Part shown: one piece after another, positions 43,397 to 52,527 of the stretch | Position numbering within the stretch: position 1 is the stretch's first letter | How the letters are laid out: every line of letters starts with the position of its first letter | Assembly (NCBI GenBank): GCA_011390805.1 | Contig: JAABRT010000015.1 | Span: forward strand, 1-63,774 | Direction of reading: 5' to 3' | Length of the DNA stretch: 63,774 nucleotides | Source of the DNA: Gemmatimonas sp. | GTDB taxonomy: Bacteria; Gemmatimonadota; Gemmatimonadetes; Gemmatimonadales; Gemmatimonadaceae | Program-made: the position numbers and the translations under genes | Notes under the pieces: model-generated | Told to the model about the DNA's origin: nothing | The model's database searches: none | Seen by the model: only the letters and a program-made list of their open reading frames with translations

Positions 43397-43402
43397 TACA
43401 CT
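43373..43402 (+). promoter_or_regulatory. Candidate hrcA promoter, leaderless arrangement
   Basis: TTGACA (43373-43378) and TACACT (43397-43402) are 18 bases apart. TACACT ends 7 bases before the hrcA ATG, so transcription would start at about the ATG. The site overlaps the hemW stop. No CIRCE inverted repeat is seen here. Confidence 0.5.
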
Positions 43403-43409
43403 TAGGGTT

Positions 43410-44450
43410 ATGGCATTTTCTGAGCTCAACGAACGGGAACGGCAGGTGCTCGAGGCCGTGATTCAGGCATACGTGGCTACGGCCGAGCCTGCCGGGTCAC
43501 GTGTTTTGTCGCGACGGTTCGCGCTGGGTGTATCGCCTGCCACCATCCGCAACACGATGAGCGACCTCGAGGAAAAGGGGTTTCTCTATCATCCGCACAC
43601 GTCGGCCGGACGCATTCCCACGGATAAGGCGTATCGTGTGTACGTCGATTCGCTCATGCGCATTGAATCGATTTCGGCGCAGGAGCGGGAGCAGCTGGCG
43701 GCTCAGATTTCAGCGGGCGGCTCGGCGATTGAAGCGATCCTCCGGTGCGCCGCGCAGTCGCTTGGCGTGCTCACGCAGGAGCTGGGCATTGCACTTGGGC
43801 CGCGTTTGGATCGTGCAATCTTGCAGCGCATTGAGTTGGTGCGCGTGTCCGCGGAGCGCATTCTCATGGTGCTCACGCTGGGCGGTGGAGCAGTCCGCAC
43901 GATTTTTGTGGAAGTGCCCGGCACCATTGCCGATGAAGCGCTGGCCGAGGTCACGGTGGTGCTCAATGAGCGCCTGAGCGGACTTACGCTCGATGAGGTG
44001 CGCACCTCGTTGGGTGCCCGCTTGCGTGATGTGCCGGGCTCCGTAAACGCCACGGCGCTGCTCAACATTTTTGTGCAGGAAGGCGAGCAGGTGTTCGCGC
44101 GCGCCGTGTCGCCCTCGGACAGTGTGGTATTGGGTCAGGCGTCACTGCTGGCCGAACAGCCCGAGTTCTCTACCGGTGAGCGCATGCGACAGCTCATTGA
44201 GCTCACGGAACGTCGTCAGGAGCTGACCACGTTACTTCAGTCTCGGGGTGGGGTGCCGGGTTTGAGTATCACGATCGGCAATGAGCACACCGATCCGGGA
44301 CTCGACGCGTTTACTGTGGTCACCGCCGAGTATCAGGCGGGATCATTGTCGGGCGTGATCGGCGTGATCGGTCCCACCCGCATGCCGTACCACAAGATTG
44401 TGTCTATCGTCTCGCATACATCGCAGCTCGTTACCGAACTGCTTAGCTAG
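43410..44450 (+). CDS. hrcA: Heat-inducible transcription repressor HrcA
   Basis: Represses dnaK/groE operons by binding CIRCE and needs GroEL for activity. The N-terminal winged helix is clear: ERERQVLEAVIQAYVATAEP, then SRRFALGVSPATIRNTMSDL and GFLYHPHTSAGRIPTDKAYR. The dimer and IDD domains fill the rest, with GVIGPTRMPYHKIVSIVSHT near the end. At 346 residues it is normal. grpE and dnaK, which usually lie between hrcA and dnaJ, are missing here, and dnaJ starts 18 bases after it. Confidence 0.96.
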   Translation: MAFSELNERERQVLEAVIQAYVATAEPAGSRVLSRRFALGVSPATIRNTMSDLEEKGFLYHPHTSAGRIPTDKAYRVYVDSLMRIESISAQEREQLAAQISAGGSAIEAILRCAAQSLGVLTQELGIALGPRLDRAILQRIELVRVSAERILMVLTLGGGAVRTIFVEVPGTIADEALAEVTVVLNERLSGLTLDEVRTSLGARLRDVPGSVNATALLNIFVQEGEQVFARAVSPSDSVVLGQASLLAEQPEFSTGERMRQLIELTERRQELTTLLQSRGGVPGLSITIGNEHTDPGLDAFTVVTAEYQAGSLSGVIGVIGPTRMPYHKIVSIVSHTSQLVTELLS

Positions 44451-44468
44451 GATATTCCGGAAACAACT

Positions 44469-45599
44469 ATGGCTGATTTCTACGCGACGCTGGGCGTGGC
44501 CCGCGATGCGTCCGACGACGATATCAAGAAAGCGTATCGCAAACTTGCCACCCAGTGGCATCCCGACCGCAACGGCGGGTCGAAAGACGCCGAAGAAAAG
44601 TTCAAAACCATTACCGAAGCGTACGACGTACTGCGCGATCCACAAAAGCGGGCTGCGTACGATCGTTACGGCGAGGCGGGGCTGCGTGGCGCCGGGCCGG
44701 GCGGCGGGTTTGAGCACGTTGATCTGTCCGACGCGCTTAACATCTTCATGCGCGATTTCGGCGGTTTCGGCGACATGTTCGCCGGAGGCGGTCGTCGCGG
44801 CGGTGGCCCTCGAGCGGGCAGCGACCTCAAGCTGCCGCTCTCGATGACGTTGGCCGAAGTGGCCACAGGCGTCGAGAAGACCGTTGTGGTGAAGGTGCTC
44901 GATCCGTGCGACAAGTGTGAAGGCAGTGGCGCCGAACCCGGCTCCAAGCCCACGACGTGCAACACGTGCGCCGGTGCTGGTGAAGTTCGTCGCGCGCAGC
45001 GTTCATTCTTCGGCCAGTTTGTGAGTGTCGCCCCGTGCCCCACCTGCGCTGGTGAAGGCGTAGTCGTGGCCAGCCCCTGCCGCAGCTGCCGAGGTGAAGG
45101 CCGGGTGCGCGGCGAAAAGACCATCAAGGTGCAGGTACCGGCTGGTGTGGCCACTGGTCAGTACATGACGCTGCGCGGTGCCGGTAACGTGGGTCCGCGC
45201 AGTGGTCCACGCGGCGACATTCTGGTGGTGTTCGATGTGCAGGAAGACGAGCGCTTCGAGCGCGACGGCGAGGACCTGTTCTGCGAGTCGCTGGTCACGT
45301 ATCCGCAGCTCGTGTTCGGCGCGGACATCATGGTGCCGGGTGTGACGGGTGAACTGTCACTGCGCGTTCCCGAAGGCACGCAGAGCGGGACCATCTTTCA
45401 TCTGCGCGGGCGTGGTTTGCCACGGGTGAACGCGTCTGGCACGGGTGACCTGCACGTGCGCGTGCAGCTGTGGACACCGCAGGAGCCAACCGACGAAGAA
45501 ATTGTGCTGCTCAAACAGCTCGCTGACCTGCAGGGCACTGCGCCGCCGCAGCGCGAAAAGAGCATCTGGTCAAAAATGAAAGAGGCGTTGGGTGCCTGA
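44469..45599 (+). CDS. dnaJ: Chaperone protein DnaJ
   Basis: Hsp40 co-chaperone that delivers substrates to DnaK and stimulates its ATPase. The J domain covers residues 1-70 with WHPDRNGG. The Gly/Phe-rich linker is short and contains [18 protein letters not shown]. All four zinc-binding repeats are present: [24 protein letters not shown] and CRSCRGEG. C-terminal domains include [19 protein letters not shown]. It follows hrcA directly and overlaps prmA by 8 bases. Confidence 0.98.
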   Translation: MADFYATLGVARDASDDDIKKAYRKLATQWHPDRNGGSKDAEEKFKTITEAYDVLRDPQKRAAYDRYGEAGLRGAGPGGGFEHVDLSDALNIFMRDFGGFGDMFAGGGRRGGGPRAGSDLKLPLSMTLAEVATGVEKTVVVKVLDPCDKCEGSGAEPGSKPTTCNTCAGAGEVRRAQRSFFGQFVSVAPCPTCAGEGVVVASPCRSCRGEGRVRGEKTIKVQVPAGVATGQYMTLRGAGNVGPRSGPRGDILVVFDVQEDERFERDGEDLFCESLVTYPQLVFGADIMVPGVTGELSLRVPEGTQSGTIFHLRGRGLPRVNASGTGDLHVRVQLWTPQEPTDEEIVLLKQLADLQGTAPPQREKSIWSKMKEALGA

Positions 45600-46434
45600 C
45601 GCTCCGTGGACCGCGCTGCGCGCCACACCCAGCTCGGCTGATGACACAACACGTACTGCGCTCATGCAAGCGTTCTTTGACGCGGGTGCGCAGGGAGTGC
45701 ACGAAGACGGGGCGCAGCTCGTGACGCACTTTGCCCCCGGCACCGATCTCGACGCCGTGCGTGCCGTGTTGCACGCGGCCGACAGTGCGTGCGAGATCAC
45801 AGTGGCCGACGTGCCGCCCATTGACTGGAGCGAAGCGTGGAAGGCCAGCGTCGATTCGCATAACGTCGGCAAGCTCGTTGTCACGCCACCCTGGTTGGCC
45901 GATCAGTACGATCCGGCTACCACAATCGTGATCGATCCCGGCATGGCGTTTGGTACAGGCGAACACGCCACCACACGCGGGGTGATGCGCTTGCTCGGTG
46001 ATGTGCTTCATCCCGGTGACACGGTGGCCGATCTCGGAGCGGGCAGTGCGGTGCTGGCTATTGCTGCAGCCAAGCTTGGCGCGTCGCGCGTGTACGCGAT
46101 CGAGCTCGACGAAGAAGCCATCTCCAACGCGCATGAAAACGTGGAGCGCAACGCAGTGGTTGATCGGGTGCACGTGTTCCAGGGCGACGCGACGGCGTTG
46201 CTGCCGTTGGTTGCGCCGGTGCGTGTGGTGCTCGCGAACATCATTTCCAGTGTGCTGGAGGCCATGCTACCGGTGATCGCAGCGTCGCTGGAGTCTGGCG
46301 GTGCGGCAATCCTGAGCGGTATTCTGGCTGAGGAGCGCGAGCACATGATGCGTGTGCTGAGCGCAAACGGATGGCGCATCACGGCCGAAGACGCGGAGGA
46401 CATCTGGTGGAGCGTCGCGATCAGGCGGGACTAG
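45592..46434 (+). CDS. prmA: Ribosomal protein L11 methyltransferase
   Basis: SAM-dependent enzyme that trimethylates ribosomal protein uL11. After a substrate-binding N-terminal domain (about 1-85) comes [12 protein letters not shown], then the Rossmann core with [20 protein letters not shown] and [40 protein letters not shown] and [15 protein letters not shown] follow. At 280 residues it is normal. The GTG start at 45592 lies inside the end of dnaJ. The dnaJ-prmA-rsmE order is a widely kept heat-shock cluster. Confidence 0.94.
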   Translation: MPDAPWTALRATPSSADDTTRTALMQAFFDAGAQGVHEDGAQLVTHFAPGTDLDAVRAVLHAADSACEITVADVPPIDWSEAWKASVDSHNVGKLVVTPPWLADQYDPATTIVIDPGMAFGTGEHATTRGVMRLLGDVLHPGDTVADLGAGSAVLAIAAAKLGASRVYAIELDEEAISNAHENVERNAVVDRVHVFQGDATALLPLVAPVRVVLANIISSVLEAMLPVIAASLESGGAAILSGILAEEREHMMRVLSANGWRITAEDAEDIWWSVAIRRD

Positions 46435-47141
46435 CAGTCTTTGTTACGCACGAAGCGCTGGTTGAAGGTGCCACGTGCACGCTGGGCGAGGATGAAGCGC
46501 GTCACCTGAAAGTGCGACGCATCGATCTCGGAGCCGTGATCGGCCTGCGCAACGGCGAAGGCGCGGTAGCCGAAGGCACACTGGTGAAGGTTGCCAGACA
46601 GGGGGCGCAGGTAGAGGTGACGTCTGTGGTGCATGTCCCCCCCCCGCCCGCTGTACATCTGCTGGTTCCGGTGGCCGATCGCGATCGTTTGCTGTGGCTG
46701 GCGGAAAAGGCCGCCGAGCTGGGATGTACCAGTTGGCGCCCCGTGCTGTGGAAGCGCTCGCGCAGCGTATCGCCCCGCGGCGAAGGTGTGACCTTTCAGG
46801 CCAAGGTCCGCGCGCGCATGCAGGGTGCCATGGCGCAGTCGCACGGTGCGTGGATGCCGCAGCTGTTCCCTGAGGCCACGATTGATCGCGCGATCAGCGC
46901 AGCGCCCGACGGTGCACGGCTGGTGCTAGACGCTGGCGGCGCGGCGCTGGCCGGTGGAACGGTTTCGTTGCGCGAGGTGCCCACCACGATTGCCATTGGT
47001 CCGGAGGGTGGCTTTGAGCATGACGAGCTGGAGATGCTGCAGGCGGCCGGCTTCACCAGTGTCTCGCTCGGCCGCAGCATTCTGCGCTTCGAAACCGCGG
47101 CCGTGGTTGCGCTGGGCGTATTGCGCGCAGCGCAGGACTAA
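46407..47141 (+). CDS. rsmE: 16S rRNA (uracil1498-N3)-methyltransferase
   Basis: SPOUT-class enzyme that makes m3U1498 in 16S rRNA. The N-terminal PUA-like domain has EDEARHLKVRRIDLGAVIGL. The knotted domain has LLWLAEKAAELGCTSWRPVL, AMAQSHGAWMPQL, AIGPEGGFEHDELEMLQAAG and SLGRSILRFETAAVVALGVL. The GTG start 46407 is preceded by GGAGGA (46395-46400) at 6-base spacing and lies 28 bases inside prmA. A C9 run (46637-46645) encodes Val-Pro-Pro-Pro. Confidence 0.95.
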   Translation: MERRDQAGLAVFVTHEALVEGATCTLGEDEARHLKVRRIDLGAVIGLRNGEGAVAEGTLVKVARQGAQVEVTSVVHVPPPPAVHLLVPVADRDRLLWLAEKAAELGCTSWRPVLWKRSRSVSPRGEGVTFQAKVRARMQGAMAQSHGAWMPQLFPEATIDRAISAAPDGARLVLDAGGAALAGGTVSLREVPTTIAIGPEGGFEHDELEMLQAAGFTSVSLGRSILRFETAAVVALGVLRAAQD

Positions 47142-47245
47142 CTGATCGCACCATCGCGCGCTGCGGTTGCCACGGGTCGGCTGATCGCACTATCGCGCGC
47201 TGCGGTTGCCGCGGGTCGGCTGATCGCACTATCGCGCGCTGCGCT
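47142..47245 (+). repeat. 39-bp tandem repeat, two full copies and one partial
   Basis: Units start at 47142, 47181 and 47220 with ctgatcgcac; copies one and two differ at only two positions. The third breaks off near 47243. A further TCGCGCGCTGCG core recurs at 47313-47324, just before the SD of the next gene. The array begins right at the rsmE stop. It fills much of the 196-base gap before the amidohydrolase gene. Confidence 0.9.
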
Positions 47246-47337
47246 TCGCTGCCACATTCGCACGGGTTCAGTCGCGCGGATGGTGTATCGCGCCGGGTTG
47301 GTGTCTGCCGAGTCGCGCGCTGCGCGAGGAGTTGTTG

Positions 47338-50300
47338 ATGGTGTCTCACATGCTATGGAAATCGCTGGCGACATGTCGTGAGCTGTTCGCTTTCCTTCCA
47401 ACCCGTCCGGCGCATCGCGCGCTGAGCGCGGCGCTTGCGGCCACCGCCGTCTGCCTGCTGGGCACGATGGCGGCGCCGGCGCTTTTCGCTCAGGACAGCG
47501 CTGCCGCAACGGGCGGCCGGAGCAGCGCGCGCAAGCCGCTGCCGCTGGAGGCCACGCGCTCAATGTCGCTCACCGCGAGCAAGGGCTCGTGGCTGTCGCT
47601 CGATGTGAGTCCCGATGGGCAGACGATCGTGTTCGACCTGCTGGGTGATCTGTACACGTTGCCCATTACCGGTGGCGCAGCCACGCGCATTACGAGTGGA
47701 CTGGCCTTCGATCACATGCCGCGGTGGAGTCCTGACGGCCAACGCATCGCGTTTCTCTCCGACCGGAGCGGTGCCAAAAATCTGTGGGTGATGTCGGCCG
47801 ATGGTCGTGACACCACGCAGTTGAGCAAAGCCACCGATGATTTGTTTGTCTCCCCGGAGTGGACGCCCGATGGCAAGTACGTGGCGGTCACTCGAACGGT
47901 GAGTGGCGGTCCACCAAAGCTGTTTTTGTATCACATCGACGGTGGTTCAGGTGTGCAGCTCATCCGGGAGCCAGCCGCACAGTTCACTGTCGGTGCCACG
48001 TTCACTCCCGACGGACGTCATGTCTGGTTTGCAACGCGCGCTGGCACTTCGCAGTACAACACGATTTTCCCCGCGTATCAGCTGGCGATGTACGACCGCG
48101 AACTCGGCACGCGCACCACAATGACGAGTCGCTATGGTTCGGCCTTCCGCCCCGCGATTTCGCCCGATGGCAAGTGGCTCACCTACGGCTCGCGGCACGA
48201 CGAAAAAACCGGATTGCGCATCCGTGATCTGGCTACCGGTGCGGAACGCTGGCTCGCCTACCCGATTCAGCGTGATAACATGGAAGCGAATCCGGAAACG
48301 GATGTATTGCCGGGATACAGTTTTACCCCCGACAGTCGCGCTGTTGTGATCAGTTATGGCGGCGAGATCTGGCGTGTACCCATTGATGGTGCCGCGGCCA
48401 CACAGATTCCATTCTCCGTGACCGCCGACATCGCGCTCGCGCCCGAAGTGAAGTTTCAGTATCCGATTGACGACGCGCCGACATTTGTCGCACGTCAGAT
48501 CCGCGATGCAGTGCCATCGCCAGATGGTTCGCGCGTCGCGTTTTCATCGTTGGGTGATTTGTGGGTCATGGAGCTGCCAAGCGGTACCCCAAGTCGCATT
48601 GCATCAAGCGCTGATGGAGAGTTTTATCCCGCCTGGTCGCCGGACGGTGATTGGGTCGCCTACACCACGTGGGGCGATGCCGGCGGTCACGTGTACAAGG
48701 TGCGTGCCGACGGCCGCGGCCAGCCGGTGCGACTGACGCGTGATGTGGCCACGTATTACTCGACCGCCTGGTCGCCCGATGGTTCACGCATTGTGGTGAT
48801 GCAGGCCGATGCGCGCGAGTTGCAGGAAACGATTCAGCGCTTTGGCGGTGGTCAGGCAGCGCGCTTTGTGGCCGTGCCATCGTCTGGTCCGAACGGCGGC
48901 TCACCGGTTTCGCTGATTCGTGCAGCGGGTGGGTTGGACGATCCGCATTTCACGGCCAATCCCGATCGCATTTACGCGTACAACGGAAGCGAAGGGTTGG
49001 TGTCATTCCGTTGGGACGGAACCGACCAGCGTGCACACGTGCGCGTGACCGGAGCGAGTGCGGGGGGGGGCGGTTCTGCGCCGGCAGCCAGCAGTGTGCG
49101 CATGGCACCGGTGGGTGATCAGGCGTTGGCACGTGTCGGGTCCGATTTTTACGTGGTGACAGTTCCGCTCATTGGTGGTGACACGCCTGTGGTATCGGTG
49201 GCCAACCCTGACAACGCGGCCACGCCCGTGCGCAGGCTGTCGGATATTGGTGGAGAGTTTCCGGTGTGGGGGGCGAACGGGCAGGTGGTGCATTGGTCCA
49301 TCGGCAATGCGCTGGTGACGTACGACCTGGCGGCGGCGCGCAACAACGCCGACTCGGTTCGTCGCGATACATCGGTGGTGAAGTACAAGCCCACAGAAAT
49401 CCGCGTGAACGTGACCGGCACACGCGACATTCCGCAGGGCGAAGTGGTGTTGCGTGGCGCGCGTGCCATCACCATGCGCGGCAACGAGGTGATCGAGAAT
49501 GCCGACATTGTGATCCGCAACAACCGCATTGTGGCCGTTGGGGCCCGTGGGGCAGTGCCGGTGCCCGATGGCGCCCGCGTGATTGATATCGCCGGTCGTA
49601 CCGTCGTGCCGGGTTTTGTCGATACGCATGCACACTTCAGGCACTCACCGGTGATTCACACCACGCAGCCCTGGGCGCTGCTGGCGAACCTGGCGTATGG
49701 AGTAACCACCACACGCGATCCGCAAACGGGCACAACGGATGTGCTGAGCTACACCGATCGTGTCGACGCGGGTGAACTGGTTGGGCCGCGCATTTATTCA
49801 ACGGGGCCGGGCGTGTTCTCCGGCGAGCGTATTCGTTCGCTTGAGCAGGCGCGGAACGTGCTCAAGCGGTACAGCGATTACTACGACACCAAGACCATCA
49901 AGATGTACGGCGCGGGCAACCGGCAGGTGCGTCAGTGGATCATGATGGCGGCCAAAGAGCTGCAGTTGATGCCCACCACCGAAGGTGGATTGGCGTACTA
50001 CACCGATCTCACGATGGCGCTCGACGGCTACTCCGGCATTGAGCACAACCTGCCCATCAGTCCGCTGTTTGATGATGTGGTGCAGCTGTTCAAGACTTCC
50101 GGCACCGTGTCTACACCCACGCTGCTCGTCACGTACGGCGGTCCGTGGGTGGAGAACTACTTCTACGCACGGGAGAATCCGCATGAAGACGCCAAGCTGC
50201 GCTATTTCACCCCCGCCGACGACTTCGATTCGCGCACGCGGCGGCGTGGGGCAGGGGCCGGCGGTTCATCGGGCCCGGGCGGGTGGTTTCACGAAGACGA

Positions 50301-50724
50301 ATACAACTTCAAGGGGCACGGAGGGTTTATCCGTGACCTGGTGGCGGCGGGAGGAAAAGCCGGTATCGGAAGCCACGGACAGTTGCAGGGGTTGGGTTAC
50401 CACTGGGAGCTCTGGGCGGTGCATGCCGGTGGGTTGTCCAATCATGAGGCGCTGCGTGTCGCCACGATCATGGGGGCCGAAGCGCTTGGTCTCGAAAAGG
50501 ATCTGGGAAGCATTGAAGCCGGCAAGATGGCGGATCTGGTGATTCTTGAACGCAACCCACTCACCGATATCCGCAACTCCAACAGCGTGCACCAGGTCAT
50601 GCGCAACGGCCGGCTGTACGATGGCAATACGCTCGACGAAGTGTGGCCGCGTCAGCGTGCCTTGCCGCCGCAGCCGTGGCGGCATGAGACGCCTGATGTA
50701 AAGGCCGGGATTTCGACGCCGTAA
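47338..50724 (+). CDS. Exported beta-propeller (PD40/TolB-like) amidohydrolase
   Basis: A signal peptide (ALAATAVCLLGTMAAPALFAQ) is followed by many WD40-like PD40 units (residues about 65-640) such as LSLDVSPDGQTIVFDLLGDL, MPRWSPDGQRIAFLSDRSG and YPAWSPDGDWVAYTTWGD. The C-terminal 430 residues are an amidohydrolase TIM barrel: RTVVPGFVDTHAHFRHSP with the metal-binding HxH, then IGSHGQLQGLGYHWELW and EKDLGSIEAGKMADLVILER. The ATG at 47338 follows GGAG with 7-base spacing; a TTG at 47332 is an alternative. Probably periplasmic. Likely substrates are cyclic amides or peptides, but this is open. Confidence 0.93.
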   Translation: MVSHMLWKSLATCRELFAFLPTRPAHRALSAALAATAVCLLGTMAAPALFAQDSAAATGGRSSARKPLPLEATRSMSLTASKGSWLSLDVSPDGQTIVFDLLGDLYTLPITGGAATRITSGLAFDHMPRWSPDGQRIAFLSDRSGAKNLWVMSADGRDTTQLSKATDDLFVSPEWTPDGKYVAVTRTVSGGPPKLFLYHIDGGSGVQLIREPAAQFTVGATFTPDGRHVWFATRAGTSQYNTIFPAYQLAMYDRELGTRTTMTSRYGSAFRPAISPDGKWLTYGSRHDEKTGLRIRDLATGAERWLAYPIQRDNMEANPETDVLPGYSFTPDSRAVVISYGGEIWRVPIDGAAATQIPFSVTADIALAPEVKFQYPIDDAPTFVARQIRDAVPSPDGSRVAFSSLGDLWVMELPSGTPSRIASSADGEFYPAWSPDGDWVAYTTWGDAGGHVYKVRADGRGQPVRLTRDVATYYSTAWSPDGSRIVVMQADARELQETIQRFGGGQAARFVAVPSSGPNGGSPVSLIRAAGGLDDPHFTANPDRIYAYNGSEGLVSFRWDGTDQRAHVRVTGASAGGGGSAPAASSVRMAPVGDQALARVGSDFYVVTVPLIGGDTPVVSVANPDNAATPVRRLSDIGGEFPVWGANGQVVHWSIGNALVTYDLAAARNNADSVRRDTSVVKYKPTEIRVNVTGTRDIPQGEVVLRGARAITMRGNEVIENADIVIRNNRIVAVGARGAVPVPDGARVIDIAGRTVVPGFVDTHAHFRHSPVIHTTQPWALLANLAYGVTTTRDPQTGTTDVLSYTDRVDAGELVGPRIYSTGPGVFSGERIRSLEQARNVLKRYSDYYDTKTIKMYGAGNRQVRQWIMMAAKELQLMPTTEGGLAYYTDLTMALDGYSGIEHNLPISPLFDDVVQLFKTSGTVSTPTLLVTYGGPWVENYFYARENPHEDAKLRYFTPADDFDSRTRRRGAGAGGSSGPGGWFHEDEYNFKGHGGFIRDLVAAGGKAGIGSHGQLQGLGYHWELWAVHAGGLSNHEALRVATIMGAEALGLEKDLGSIEAGKMADLVILERNPLTDIRNSNSVHQVMRNGRLYDGNTLDEVWPRQRALPPQPWRHETPDVKAGISTP

Positions 50725-50728
50725 GCCG

Positions 50729-51709
50729 TTACCGGCGGATCATGCCAACGCTGATTCCGCCGGTCGCATGTGAACTTCCGCCTGCGAACTCCGCGCTCGA
50801 CCGGGCGCGGAAGAACTCCAGCGACATGCGTCGGCCACGATACACAAGTCCGTATCGCTCGCCGTAGACAAGCCGTCGCATGTCACGCGCGGGAATCGTG
50901 TACGGACTGCTCCGATTAAAGAGACCGCCTTGAAGCGTAGCGTCATAGCCAGCGAAACGCACGGTCGGTGCAGCGTACACAAAGAGCCGCTCCATGCGGC
51001 CGATCATCATCGTGCCGCTGAGCGCGAGCGATGTCTGAAAGGTGCCTGCGCGCGCTTGTGCACCCGTCCACAGTTCAACCGATGGCGTGGGCGCCAGCAG
51101 CCGTTGCTCGATTCCCACTGCGTAGTTCAAGATCACGTCGTTGCGGATCTGATTGCCCCACCCTTGCGGAATGGTGTTGCCTGTTCGCTCATGAATGAAG
51201 GTTTGTATTTCGCGACCGGCTGCACCTTGTCCGATCAGCCCGATTGTGAGTTGCGTAGACACACGCCGACGGCGCATCGAGTCTGCGGCCACCGCAAACG
51301 CGTGCAACTGTTTGGTGCCAGCCCACGGGTGATCTCCCCTGATGATATCGGCGCGCTTCAAATCGCGACCGGTGTAGCCTTCGTCGCCGTACGCCAAGCC
51401 GACGCTCACGTCACGGCCTGACGGCGTGTACAGAAGTTTCCGAAGGAACGATCGTGTAAGCGCGGGGCTCAGGTATTCCAGATAAATGCCCTGAGTGTAG
51501 AATCGATCGGTCGCCGCAAAGAAGTCGTTCTCGTAGATCAGACGCCATGCGTAGCCTGCATCGGGCGTGCCGCGCTCCGCGCCTGTAGCAGCGATTTCCT
51601 GCGCGCCAATCGACTGCGCGACGGTTAGCGTCAGCCCCAACACAGTAAAAATGCGCAGGTACGACAATCGGAACCGTTGGCAACGCCGGTCAGACTTGTA
51701 GTTCATCAT
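50729..51709 (-). CDS. lpxR: Lipid A deacylase LpxR family outer-membrane protein
   Basis: LpxR removes the 3'-acyloxyacyl chain of lipid A from inside the outer membrane. A signal peptide (YLRIFTVLGLTLTVAQSIGAQ) is followed by the family core LIYENDFFAATDRFYTQGIYLEYL, which holds the conserved Asn-Asp and Thr-Asp-Arg-x-Tyr-Thr. RGDHPWAGTKQLHAF and GWGNQIRNDVILNYAVGIEQ follow, with a barrel-like end. Start is M at 51709 or 51706 (ATGATG). It ends 4 bases from the amidohydrolase stop on the other strand. It implies the cell has lipid A. Confidence 0.9.
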   Translation of the reverse strand: MMNYKSDRRCQRFRLSYLRIFTVLGLTLTVAQSIGAQEIAATGAERGTPDAGYAWRLIYENDFFAATDRFYTQGIYLEYLSPALTRSFLRKLLYTPSGRDVSVGLAYGDEGYTGRDLKRADIIRGDHPWAGTKQLHAFAVAADSMRRRRVSTQLTIGLIGQGAAGREIQTFIHERTGNTIPQGWGNQIRNDVILNYAVGIEQRLLAPTPSVELWTGAQARAGTFQTSLALSGTMMIGRMERLFVYAAPTVRFAGYDATLQGGLFNRSSPYTIPARDMRRLVYGERYGLVYRGRRMSLEFFRARSSAEFAGGSSHATGGISVGMIRR

Positions 51710-51745
51710 GCCTGTGCGTACGGGAGCTGCCCTCCGATTGGATCC

Positions 51746-51769
51746 CGTCACCTCGTCACCTCGTCACCT
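51746..51769 (+). repeat. 8-bp tandem repeat (CGTCACCT x3)
   Basis: Three exact CGTCACCT units lie in the 85-base gap between the lpxR and HIT gene starts, 26 bases before the HIT start. They occupy the -35 zone for the HIT promoter. Confidence 0.85.
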
Positions 51770-51782
51770 CGCCACTCTCACG

Positions 51783-51788
51783 TATATT
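51783..51788 (+). promoter_or_regulatory. Candidate -10 element for a leaderless HIT gene message
   Basis: TATATT stands 6 bases before the ATG with no SD between. The local context, TATATT then a CGCCC then ATG, is shared with alaS. Confidence 0.4.
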
Positions 51789-51794
51789 CCGCCC

Positions 51795-52136
51795 ATGACC
51801 GATTCCTGCCTCTTCTGCAAAATCGCCTCGGGCGCCGTCCCGGTAACCTTGATCGCCCAGAACGATCATGCCGTGGCCTTCCGGGACATCGCGCCCAAGG
51901 CTCCCGTGCATGTGCTGGTGATTCCGCGTCGGCATATCCCTTCAATCGCGCAGGCCACCGATCAGGCGGAGCTCGGGGCGGTGGCGGCGCTGGCTGCCGA
52001 GGTGGCGCGGCAGGAAGGGCTTGAGCAGGCCGGCTATCGCGTGGTGACCAACACCGGGGAGGATGGCGGGCAGTCCGTCGCTCACCTGCATTTTCATGTT
52101 TTGGGCGGTCGCGCCATGGGCTGGCCACCGGGCTGA
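51795..52136 (+). CDS. HIT family nucleotide-binding protein (HINT type)
   Basis: Small nucleotide phosphoramidase-type hydrolase. The zinc-binding start has SCLFCKIASGAVP, then AFRDIAPKAPVHVLVIPRRH and the triad HLHFHVLGG (His-x-His-x-His). The 113-residue length is typical of bacterial HinT. The ATG at 51795 is right for the family. In-frame extension upstream to 51708 is non-homologous. No SD is seen. Confidence 0.95.
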   Translation: MTDSCLFCKIASGAVPVTLIAQNDHAVAFRDIAPKAPVHVLVIPRRHIPSIAQATDQAELGAVAALAAEVARQEGLEQAGYRVVTNTGEDGGQSVAHLHFHVLGGRAMGWPPG

Positions 52137-52214
52137 TCAGCTCTCCCGTCCTGCGCTCGCGGGACCGCCCGTGATTTTGTGGGCATTTGGCCCCTAACCG
52201 GCAGCGACAGCGTC

Positions 52215-52243
52215 TTGACCCTGTTGCCTGTCTGTGGTAAGCT
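52215..52243 (+). promoter_or_regulatory. Probable rpsU promoter
   Basis: TTGACC (52215-52220) and TAAGCT (52238-52243) are 17 bases apart. This leaves an approximately 80-base leader before rpsU. The leader has a 6-bp hairpin GCGACG/CGTCGC with a 5-base loop (52288-52304). Confidence 0.6.
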
Positions 52244-52330
52244 ACACGGCTGTCCGTATCACACACATTCGCGCTTCTGGCGCACACGCGACGTGCCTCG
52301 TCGCACCACGGCCCCACGGGAGAGTAAGGT

Positions 52331-52516
52331 TTGTCGGAGATCATCATCCACGAGGACGAGAACTTCGAACGCGCCCTCAAGCGCTTCAAGAAGAAGGTCG
52401 AGAAGGCTGGCATTTTGTCTGATCTGCGCAAGCATCGGCACTATGAGAAGCCGAGCGAGCGTCGCAAGCGCAAGCTGAACGCAGCGATTCGCAAGAACCG
52501 TCGCACGCGCGTTTAA
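52331..52516 (+). CDS. rpsU: 30S ribosomal protein bS21
   Basis: Small ribosomal subunit protein near the anti-SD end of 16S rRNA. The 61-residue basic sequence [40 protein letters not shown] and [18 protein letters not shown] is characteristic. The start is TTG, preceded by GAGAGTAAGG. It heads rpsU-yqeY-mutS2-dnaG, resembling the rpsU-dnaG macromolecular synthesis operon and the rpsU-yqeY pair of other bacteria. Confidence 0.95.
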   Translation: MSEIIIHEDENFERALKRFKKKVEKAGILSDLRKHRHYEKPSERRKRKLNAAIRKNRRTRV

Positions 52517-52527
52517 GGTCGGCCATC

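Noticed and set aside
43340..43410. CIRCE element before hrcA
   Set aside because: I looked for TTAGCACTC-N9-GAGTGCTAA or a close variant and found none. The CCTTAG/CTTAGG near-palindrome has two mismatches in six.
47138..47563. Minus-strand frame reading the 39-bp repeat as 13-residue units
   Set aside because: It overlaps the signal peptide region of the amidohydrolase gene and has no SD or family match. The repeat is better treated as intergenic.
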